23,049 nucleotides of DNA from CAZWDO01 sp964632485 [NCBI: uncultured bacterium] (lineage in GTDB: Bacteria; JAGOEH01): NCBI GenBank assembly GCA_964632485.1, contig CAZWDO010000037.1, positions 1 through 23,049 on the forward strand. Reading direction: 5' to 3'. The notes beneath the pieces are model-generated. The model ran no database searches and had not been told where the DNA came from. It saw nothing but the letters and a program-made list of their open reading frames with translations. Below are positions 1-6,421 of this stretch, one piece after another (the first letter of the stretch is position 1; the number at the start of each line of letters is the position of its first letter). The position numbers and the translations under genes were made by a program.

Positions 1-1808
1 TCCATTCCAGCATTGCGGCGGCTCCGTCGCCGTCGCCGGCGACGGCGTCCGGTCGCGCCGGGTGGTGAACTCCACCGTCCGCTCATATTCCCGCTCGTTA
101 CCCGCCAGATCCGTGATGCGCACCGCCACGCGATAGCCCGTTGAGGGCATAAGCCGCGTCAACCACGCCGAAGTCCGATAGCCGTAGCTCTCGCTTTCCG
201 AGAGGAATATCAGCGTGCCGTCGATAGCGCGGACTTCCACCCGGCCGCGCGTCGGCTCGTCGCTCTCCCAGCGCAGCAGCGCCGAGGAATCGTACACCAA
301 GGCCGCCCGCGGCGGACGCGCGAAGCCCGGAGCCCGGGTATCGGCCTGAGTGTTGGTGGTGAAACTGTTGTTCGAGCCGAGAGGGGATTCCCGCAAACCC
401 GCGCGCGCCAGCAGCGAGGGTTCCCCACCCCACTCAGCCGCATTACCCGCGGGATCCACGAGGCGCAGAGCGTAGTCATAGCTCGTCCCCGCCGTCAGTC
501 CCGCGAGCAGGAAAATATGCTCGCGCGCGTAGGTCTCGTAGGTAAGTGTATCGCGCGAGGCCGAACCGACAGCGCCGTAGGTCAGCGTCGCCCGGCACGC
601 CTCGTCCGTCTGCAGGGCGATGCAGGCGCGCGTGTCCGTTATCTCAACGTTCGGCCCGCTGACGATCAGCGGCGGCTGGCTGTCTGCCGCCTCATGTGTG
701 CGGAAGGAATAGGCGTCGGCATCTCAGTGAGGGTTTCCGACAGATCGTCTATGATGCCCAGGCGCACAAAGTAAGATTCGCCGGAGAACAGGCTCTCGAA
801 GCGGAAGCGGTGTTCAAGGGCGGCTGTTGTGTCGAGCAGTGAACTCAGCGGCTGGAAACTATCGGCCTGAGCGTAGAGGGCAGCGCCAGCGCACAGGGCG
901 ACATCAGTTGCGAATGTGATCGTGGCTTCCCTGGAGCCGATATAGCTGAAGGCGGGTTTGCCCACCAACGGGAAAACCTTGGCGACGCGCGGCGCCATGG
1001 TCTCAAACGCGAAAACGATGGCGCTATCCATACAGGTCGTATCATCGAGGCAGAGGATCAGACGGCCTTCGTATTCCGTTCGCGGGCTCAGGCCGGCAAC
1101 GGTCTGCTCCATGCGAAAGCGGGGGTTACCCTTGATGCGAAGGGACTGCCACTCGCCGCCCGCAATCGGGCGCCACGCGAGCGAGCAGACGGCCGGGACT
1201 TCCGTGCGCCAGCCGAGAGTTACCGAGCTGTCCGAGGCCGAGCGCGTCAGCACTGGCTGGGTCAGTTTGATCTCAGGGCCTCCGGTAACGAAACTCCGTA
1301 CCGCGGACCACTCTCCGGAGGTGGCGAAATTGTCGCCGCGCGCCCGCCAGTAGTATTCGGCGCGGTAGGCCAGGCCATGGGCGCGCCACAGCGTGTCCGT
1401 CAATGCCGTATCGCCGGATATTAAATCGGCGAACACGCTGTCCGCACTGATCTCGATGCGGTAGCTCGCGCAGGAATCCACCGGATGCCAGCAAAACGCA
1501 AAATCCGCGGACACATTCCCGGCGCCGTCGGCGGGTTCGGCCAGCAGCGGCGCGGCTGGGACTGGACGGTAATAGTTCGTCCAGGATAGAGAATCCATTA
1601 AATTTATTATCATCTCGCCTGTTTTCGAATAAAGGCAAAGTGTATCATCCCGAGGCGCCAGTTTGCTGATACTGTCAATCGGAATGCGCCTTTCAATGCC
1701 AGTTGAAAACCTGTCTATTTGATAATAATTATCAGCGACGGATAATCCGTGAAATATCAGGATGAATAAAACACTTTTCAACAAAACTGTAAAAAATCTA
1801 AGGGTCAT
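1..1808 (-). CDS. Secreted multi-FN3 surface protein, partial at left edge and frameshifted near 720
   Basis: The reading frame opens at ATG 1808, six bases after a GGAGG Shine-Dalgarno site (1814-1819). A longer in-frame start at 1850 lacks such a site. The N-terminus (MTLRFFTVLLK, then a hydrophobic run ending GLSVA) is a signal peptide. Next come two 'xDSx' motifs (IDSI about residue 44, MDSL about 71), then fibronectin-III-like modules with YRIEIS, YYWRARG and TEYEGRL signatures. The frame ends at a TGA near 664, but a second minus frame carries on without a stop from about 720 to the window edge (SGPNVEITDT..., GNNxFTT-type linker, RITDLAGNE). One base appears to be missing near 720. The continuation aligns co-linearly with the gene at 13310-16573, so both parts belong to one gene. 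Likely exported to the cell surface. A T9SS tail would lie beyond the edge and cannot be seen. It probably follows the gene at 1903-2811 in an operon, with a gap of about 94 bases. Confidence 0.8.
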
Positions 1809-1813
1809 CATTT

Positions 1814-1819
1814 CCCTCC
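1814..1819 (-). promoter_or_regulatory. Shine-Dalgarno site deciding the start at 1808
   Basis: The minus strand reads GGAGGG followed closely by ATGATG. GGAGG is best spaced from the second ATG (1808), which immediately precedes the signal peptide. This favours 1808 over the longer in-frame ATG at 1850. Confidence 0.7.
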
Positions 1820-1902
1820 TTCTTTTTATCCTCTGAATTGAAATCGCCAATATCGGCTGGATCGATCAAGCATATTGAACAAAACAACAATTGGCAAATT
1901 CA

Positions 1903-2811
1903 TTAGTCTACCTCTTCCGCGCTTTTATGTGATTCGGTTTGAAGCGCGGGCGCTTTCATCGCCGGTGCTGTCATAAAATTTATATTAGCGCCGTATGCCG
2001 TACCTCCTGCATTCGTGGCCACCACCCGATAATTGTAGTTAGTATTGGCGGTTAATCCAGACAAGTTGGCAGTGATAGGCCCCATTGTTCCGTCAGCCAT
2101 CGGACTTTCATTGGCGGCAATTGTATTCCCATAAGCGGGAGTGGTTCCCCATTCAAAAGTTACCGTCGTCGCGCCGCCATTATTCGTATTCACAACTCCA
2201 TTCAGCGTTACTGATGTTTGTTGGATATTAGTCGGAGGAGAACTATTGGCCATGGGAGCTGAAAGAGCTGTTGTAGAAAAGGTCATATCAACGCCGGTGG
2301 CGTTGCCTCCGGCATTCGCGGCCAGCACCCGATAATGGTACGTCGTATTGGCCGTCAGTCCAGTCAAGGGAGCCGATACCGGCTGCGAGGCCGCGCCGTC
2401 GGCCAGCGGGCTTTGCGTCGCCGCGAGCGTGTTGCCGTAGGCCGCCGTGAGTTCCCATTCGAAGCTCACCGTCGTCGCGCCGCCGTTGTTCGGGTTCACG
2501 GCGCCATTGAGGGTCGCCGCGCTCTGCCCCACGTCCGTAGCTGCCTGCGTGGTCGCGCCCGGCGCCGGAATCGCCGCCTTCGGATATAAAATGCTCTCGA
2601 TAACGCTCAGCAACACGGTATCCGCTGAACCGTCCTTGTAATGCACGCATAATCGTGCGGGTTGTCCCGGGGGGTAGGTCAAACTATCAACCACTGACAA
2701 TTCGATTCGCAACTGTGTGCCGTCATTTCGATTAATCAGAATATCGCGACCCCAGGCTAAAGAAGCTCCACACAGTAGCAGAAGGGAAAACAAACAAAAC
2801 TTTCGCTTCAT
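1903..2811 (-). CDS. Exported protein with two tandem FN3-like modules
   Basis: 302 residues. ATG 2811 is preceded by AAAGGATG. A signal peptide covers about residues 1-22 (hydrophobic FSLLLLCGASLA). The region after it holds VDSL (41-44) and IESI (71-74), the same paired 'xDSx' motif seen at the same positions in the neighbouring gene. Two fibronectin-III-like modules follow at about 88-181 and 190-282. They share LNGxVNxNNGGATTVxFEW, AYGNT and SGLTANTxYxYRV and are offset by exactly 102 residues. This LNG-V-N-NGG-FEWG-YG module is common in exported bacterial surface proteins and is thought to be structural or adhesive. The protein ends in a short polar tail (HKSAEEVD) with no YPNPF sorting domain, so if it is exported by the T9SS the signal is not the usual one. 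Function otherwise unknown. Confidence 0.85.
   Translation of the reverse strand: MKRKFCLFSLLLLCGASLAWGRDILINRNDGTQLRIELSVVDSLTYPPGQPARLCVHYKDGSADTVLLSVIESILYPKAAIPAPGATTQAATDVGQSAATLNGAVNPNNGGATTVSFEWELTAAYGNTLAATQSPLADGAASQPVSAPLTGLTANTTYHYRVLAANAGGNATGVDMTFSTTALSAPMANSSPPTNIQQTSVTLNGVVNTNNGGATTVTFEWGTTPAYGNTIAANESPMADGTMGPITANLSGLTANTNYNYRVVATNAGGTAYGANINFMTAPAMKAPALQTESHKSAEEVD
1966..2550 (-). repeat. Internal tandem duplication coding for two FN3-like modules
   Basis: The two modules lie at 2550-2269 and 2244-1966 on the minus strand. A matching stretch on the plus strand (ACCGTCGTCGCGCCGCC) starts at 2162 and again at 2468, 306 bases or 102 codons apart. Conserved DNA as well as protein suggests a fairly recent intragenic duplication. 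The second unit is visibly AT-richer than the first. Confidence 0.75.
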
Positions 2812-3121
2812 CGCATCATCCTTTCATGAATAAAAATTGAATGCCATCAACACTTCGGAAAACAGTAAAAAACAAAGCCGTTCTCGTTGTGCTGGTTCAA
2901 CGGAAAAAGGGAAACGAAATTAAATGCAACTTACAAAACACAGGTGAAAAGCCAAAAAAAAATCAAGTGCATATTCCGGTTTGATCGGCCGTGTATTCCG
3001 CTTGAAATACACCAAGGGTCTTAAGAACTTGAAATTGGGCTTGCTCTAATTGGATTCCCTCAACTTACCGACGACGGAACCCGGAACGTTAGGGTAACGC
3101 CTTATAACACAGTAAAAAAGA
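2812..3121. other. Intergenic region with one short inverted repeat
   Basis: No coding region is seen. A perfect 7-base inverted repeat (GTGTATT ... AATACAC, 8-base loop) lies at 2991-3012. On the minus strand it is followed about 30 bases on by a run of nine T. That distance is too long for a classical intrinsic terminator, so its role is unclear. The rest presumably carries the promoter of the gene at 1903-2811, but I see no clean -35/-10 pair. Confidence 0.4.
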
Positions 3122-3856
3122 TCAAAGCCGCCAGTTGATTCGCAGGCTCCATGCCGTAAAGCTCTCCCCATCATCGAGGTCTGTTACATAAGACAATTGC
3201 GGCAGATGGGCGATATCCACCTGAAGAGTCAAGGGAACTTTATTTTTCAGTAATTCAGCAAACGGCAAGCGAAACCCCAGCCCATAAGTGAAATCGGGCA
3301 ATTTATCCCTGGAGGTTTCGTAGTGGAAATTCAGAGTAAAATGATAATACCCTATTCGTGCGTAAAGCATCTCCAAAAGCGAAAATTCCGAACCCATTTT
3401 CCATCCGGTCCGGTAGCGGTAATCCAGGCGGTCGTTATATTCCAGCAAAAGGGAGAATCCCACCAGATACAAGCCGAACAATCCCTTCTGACGCATAAAG
3501 TGGAATCCGGGGATTGAACGGAATGCCTGTCGGATTTTCAATCGTGGAATAATCCATTTTTCGCCATTTCGGATCCGAAAAAAAAAGCGACAAATAATCA
3601 TAACTGACGTCATTAAAAATATAATAGGGGTCGTTGAAGGCGGCGGCCAAATCCACGCCTGGCGTGAAGGCGAGGGCGGCGGGATTGTAGAAGGCGCTCG
3701 ACGTTCCTTCCATGATGGCAACCTGGCATTGGCTTTAGGCTTCCAAGCGGGCGCTCGGCTGGCGGCCATAAAAAACAGATCGTAATACTCCGGGTTTTCC
3801 ATTGCCGAAATTCCATTGCTAAACACAAGAAAAATTGAAATCACGACAGCCGACAA
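3122..3856 (-). pseudogene. PorV/PorQ-like outer-membrane barrel, frameshifted and internally deleted (copy A)
   Basis: The coding signal is spread over several minus frames. The N-terminal piece (VVISIFLVF...ENPEYYDLFF) and the C-terminal piece (GLYLVGFSLLLEYNDRLDY to the final SLRINWRL) are in the frame opening at 3856. The middle (MEGTSSAFYNPAALAF..., about 3435-3713) is in another frame. 'EGTSSAFYNPAAL' matches the conserved N-terminal signature of PorV/PorQ/UPF0164-type barrels. The C-terminus has the alternating strands typical of these proteins (DFTYGLGFRLP). Such proteins sit in the outer membrane, where PorV shuttles T9SS cargo. The central barrel strands present in copy B (20646-21172) are missing here, so the gene is deleted as well as frameshifted. 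It starts about 20 bases after the kinase fragment at 3877, an operon-like spacing. The family call is moderately sure; loss of function is likely. Confidence 0.65.
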
Positions 3857-3876
3857 TAGTTATATGGCAAATTTTC

Positions 3877-4200
3877 TTATTCTTCAGACAATGGAAACTC
3901 GATCGTAAAGGCGGCGCCTGCGCTCCACCCGATACTCACAGCGCCGTGAATCTGACTGACCAGCATATTCACCAATTGAAGGCCGAAACCGGAGCTTTTT
4001 CCGCAATTTATCGTTTCGGGCATGACGATGCCATTATTCTTGAAGACCAACCGTTCACCGCCAGCCATTTTAGCGGCCTGAATCGCGATCAACCTCTGCT
4101 CTCGGCCCACAAACACATATTTCATGGCATTGGTGATCAATTCGCTTAAAATAATCCCCAGTGTTGTCAGCATTTTGACAGGAGTTTCGTGAAAATAAAA
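3877..4200 (-). pseudogene. Histidine kinase fragment, ATPase half only (copy A)
   Basis: About 105 residues homologous to the C-terminal HATPase_c domain of HWE/HisKA_2-type kinases. The N box is LSELITNAMKYVF and the G2-like region is GFGLQLVNMLVSQIHG. The G1 box reads FKNNGIVMPE where an active kinase would have D-x-G-x-G, so ATP binding is probably impaired. The frame is open from about 4200 (a TAA lies just upstream) and ATG 4173 is internal to the domain. The phospho-acceptor histidine region is absent. The upstream DNA is AT-rich and non-coding. Residues VKMLTTLGIILSELI are nearly identical to the end of the kinase fragment at 21183-21551, which keeps the half missing here. Confidence 0.75.
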
Positions 4201-4530
4201 TTATTCTTTAGCAAATTATTATTTTGCAATGGGTTATAAAATAATGTCTGTGAGGGTATTTTTATATATGAATAATCACTTGACAAATATTTGAATAAAT
4301 CGTGGTCATAATTCGATTGTCTTTCACTCTGACCATACCGGGAAAATTAAAAATCCCTACTTTATGGACAAACTCTATTTAATACTATTTTTTATAAAAT
4401 ACGAAAGCTGGGTTAATACTATCTCAGGTTTTCATCGGATCAGACAGGCCAAGCCTTTACATTCCATGCGGTAATATCTTTTTTCACCACAGACGTAGCT
4501 CAAACCTGATTCGATTGTCCAATTCCCGGA
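4201..4530. other. AT-rich non-coding stretch
   Basis: No reading frame with coding character is seen on either strand. A TTGACA lies at about 4280 on the plus strand, but the nearest -10-like sequence (CATAAT) is about 20 bases away, too far for a confident promoter. No terminator is evident for the gene ending at 4531. The truncation point of the kinase fragment lies at the left end of this stretch. Confidence 0.4.
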
Positions 4531-5628
4531 TTAGTGGGAAATAGCGCCGGTGTGACCAATGGGAGCGATTAGCGCTGGAGGGTTTCCTTCATCATGGGTG
4601 GCAAATTCCTCTGCGTTGTAGATAAAAATTTCCATGCCGTTGCCGTCCCGCGCCGGTTCCCATACCTGCGCATGGGTATGTGAAAGGCGCACGCCCATTT
4701 CATGATACATCACCAACAATTTATGAAGTTGCCGACGGGGGGGTTTATAATGCCCACTATTGTTGCTGATCATGAGCATCTCGCCTTGCCATAATTTCAG
4801 CATTCCCGCGCAGATGATCATATTACCGGCATTGAGGGTAGAATGATTGATCTGTTCGCTGCCTGAAATCTTAATAGTGAATAGATTGCCATAACGGTCA
4901 ACGGCATAGGGCCAACCCCCTCCCTTATCGTAGTCGATGGCGCCTCTCCTGAATCCCACATCCCACTCATCCATACTGAACAGATCATCCCTGAAATTGT
5001 AAAAAAGCTCGCCATTGGGGATAGCCATCAGTTTCAAGCGTTCCAATTTATGTAGATAAAGCACAGGATTGTTGGCGCCCATCAAATTATCTAACTTATC
5101 ATAATCCGCTTCGGTGAAATCGCTGAATTTCTTGTTGCCGAACTGAGCCTTATAAGTATTACTTGAATCGTTGTATGCATCGCCAAGCAAGGTGCCGGAA
5201 GGGGCGTATTGCTTCCCGGATCGCAAATATCCCGATCGCTCGAAAGAGTAAGGGCCACTGAGGGATTGGTAGCCGACATGTGGGTTAAAATGAGCTTTGC
5301 CCGTTTCAAATTTATTCAATGCGCGCATATAATCTGGCGCAATTCTGCGGAAGAGGTCCATGACCTGAGCCAGCAATTCGCGGACAACCTGCTGACGTCT
5401 CAAACTGTTCGTGGATGTTTTTCCCGCCTTGAGTTTAAGCCAGCGGCGGCATTCCTTGGCTACCAGCCACAGGAGCTGAATTTTATCATCCCGCTTGCCA
5501 TTCATGCCCTCTTCCCAGCTTTGCAATGCCAAATCGATCTGTACCAACCGTCCACGACTTTTAAACTTACCCGTAAACCCTCCATGCGCAGTCCGTTTCT
5601 TGAATTCGACTAACTTCATGATATCCAT
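4531..5628 (-). CDS. Effector- or toxin-like protein with an SGHYKP motif, function unknown
   Basis: 365 residues from ATG 5628, chosen because GGGAG sits five bases upstream; the longer start at 5661 has no such site. No signal peptide or membrane segment is seen. The N-terminal third is basic and helical (LLWLVAKECRRWLKLKAG). The middle contains FNPHVGYQSLSGPYSFERSG. The C-terminal part reads HSTLNAGNMIICAGML... then ISNNSGHYKPP (SGHY at 291-294), then LHKLLVMYHEMGVRLS. From memory, a module of the form 'hSxLxAGxxVxxAGxL...SGHYxP...LxxLxxxGVxLS' recurs at the C-terminus of assorted putative bacterial effector and polymorphic-toxin proteins. The match here is good, but no enzymatic activity can be assigned. 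It has its own near-consensus promoter at 5780-5808. No immunity gene is obvious next to it. Confidence 0.75.
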   Translation of the reverse strand: MDIMKLVEFKKRTAHGGFTGKFKSRGRLVQIDLALQSWEEGMNGKRDDKIQLLWLVAKECRRWLKLKAGKTSTNSLRRQQVVRELLAQVMDLFRRIAPDYMRALNKFETGKAHFNPHVGYQSLSGPYSFERSGYLRSGKQYAPSGTLLGDAYNDSSNTYKAQFGNKKFSDFTEADYDKLDNLMGANNPVLYLHKLERLKLMAIPNGELFYNFRDDLFSMDEWDVGFRRGAIDYDKGGGWPYAVDRYGNLFTIKISGSEQINHSTLNAGNMIICAGMLKLWQGEMLMISNNSGHYKPPRRQLHKLLVMYHEMGVRLSHTHAQVWEPARDGNGMEIFIYNAEEFATHDEGNPPALIAPIGHTGAISH

Positions 5629-5693
5629 AAATTCTCCCGTATAATAATAGCGCTGAACCAAAAACTGGAATAGAGCAATTCTGATCTCAATTG

Positions 5694-5725
5694 ACCAGTC
5701 TTTCTACCAGTCAGGTTTAGCCTGA
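5694..5725 (-). promoter_or_regulatory. Direct repeats and small hairpin in the leader of the SGHYKP gene
   Basis: ACCAGTC occurs at 5694-5700 and again at 5706-5712, 12 bases apart start to start. It is followed by an inverted repeat TCAGG-TTTAG-CCTGA at 5711-5725. All lie within the predicted 5' leader, downstream of the -10. This could be an operator or an mRNA structure. Confidence 0.3.
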
Positions 5726-5779
5726 ATTAAAAAATCAGCCTTCTAATACTATTAAACATATTCTGTTTAATTGCTTTCT

Positions 5780-5808
5780 AATATAATTAGTTTAGAGGAT
5801 ATTGTCAA
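5780..5808 (-). promoter_or_regulatory. Sigma70-type promoter of the SGHYKP gene
   Basis: On the minus strand, a perfect TTGACA (5808-5803), a 17-base spacer and TATATT (5785-5780). Predicted transcription start is near 5773, giving a leader of about 145 bases to ATG 5628. Confidence 0.75.
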
Positions 5809-5887
5809 ATAATTAATTTTTCCTAAAAAAATTTTCATTCTTATTCAATACAATTGCCAATCGCATTTCCACCCGCGTTGATAAATT

Positions 5888-5976
5888 ATTCGACGGAATC
5901 TACCCAAACCATAGTTGGCGAACCCGTCAAAATTTACAAATTTAAGTTCATGGCGGCAAATGAAAAGCGCTGTGCG
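5888..5976 (+). pseudogene. Fragment of a kinase PAS domain
   Basis: The 36 bases at 5941-5976 match 9566-9601 (first PAS domain of the intact kinase) at 32 positions. They encode FKFMAANEKRCA against FKVMAANEKYCA. Upstream, a different frame gives GIYPN against QIYEN of the same domain, so the relic is frameshifted. It stops abruptly at about 5976, where an unrelated minus-strand relic begins. This is a short dead fragment of a paralogous kinase. Confidence 0.6.
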
Positions 5977-6180
5977 GCGCCCCGTACCGATCTCGATGCT
6001 CTCCTGCGCGCCTTCATTCCGGACGGTGTCGATCAGATTCTTCAAATCCCGATAATGCTTCAAACCCTCTTCGTAAGCCGGATATTCATTATGGCTCAGC
6101 TTCATGATCTCTGCAACCTTGAAAAGTTTTCCGAATATCTTCTACTGAAGCATCGCTGGGCGCTCCATCAACCACGACAA
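5977..6180 (-). pseudogene. C-terminal relic of a PD-(D/E)XK/Rpn-family transposase
   Basis: The minus strand encodes KIFGKLFKVAEIMKLSHNEY followed by AYEEGLKHYRDLKNLIDTVRNEG. This is the characteristic tail of the Rpn / 'PD-(D/E)XK nuclease family transposase' proteins (YEESLKYYRDLKN-DTAxEEG). A TAG at 6144-6142 interrupts the frame just upstream, and WLMERP before it may be more of the same tail. The nuclease core is absent. Rpn proteins are known to promote RecA-independent recombination, which fits the rearranged surroundings. The relic directly abuts the PAS fragment on the opposite strand. Confidence 0.7.
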
Positions 6181-6321
6181 ATTCTTCAACATTTTTTTCG
6201 CATCAACCCGTATAAAATTCTTGAAGCTCTCTCTTTTCGCCAGTTTGTTAATGGATGCATTATCTGCTTTAACCCAACTTACGCCAAGGCTGTAAAAAAA
6301 AATGAACAGAATTAAGCGCAT
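6142..6321 (-). CDS. Small 59-residue putative secreted protein
   Basis: ATG 6321 opens MRLILFIFFYSLGVSWVKAD, a textbook signal peptide with likely cleavage after VKA. About 40 basic residues follow, ending WLMERPAMLQ at TAG 6144-6142. The last dozen residues may derive from the transposase relic immediately downstream, so this may be the start of a secreted protein truncated by that insertion. It is divergent from the gene at 6422. No clear Shine-Dalgarno site is visible. Either a real small gene or a truncated remnant. Confidence 0.4.
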   Translation of the reverse strand: MRLILFIFFYSLGVSWVKADNASINKLAKRESFKNFIRVDAKKMLKNLSWLMERPAMLQ

Positions 6322-6342
6322 TTTTAGATATTATTATTTTTC

Positions 6343-6371
6343 TTGACATCTTCAGTTAACTAATCTATATT
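6343..6371 (+). promoter_or_regulatory. Sigma70-type promoter of the propeller gene at 6422
   Basis: TTGACA (6343-6348), a 17-base spacer and TATATT (6366-6371). Predicted start is near 6378, giving a leader of about 45 bases to ATG 6422, with AAGG about seven bases before the ATG. Confidence 0.8.
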
Positions 6372-6421
6372 AAATCTATCGTTAAGGATATTAAATTTAA
6401 CCATTTTTCAAAGGTAATCCA

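Noticed and set aside
98-479. Two minus-strand open frames
   Set aside because: They overlap the true third frame, which is open from 720 to 1 and matches the paralogue at 13310-16573. The overlapping frames are Arg/Gly-rich shadows.
2952-3012. Inverted repeat plus T-run as an intrinsic terminator
   Set aside because: The T-run is about 30 bases from the stem on the minus strand, too distant for a standard terminator.
4270-4325. TTGACA at about 4280 as a promoter
   Set aside because: The nearest -10-like sequence is about 20 bases away and no plus-strand gene follows.
5209-5613. Plus-strand open frame of 134 codons
   Set aside because: Antisense to the SGHYKP gene, which has a promoter, a ribosome site and a recognisable motif.
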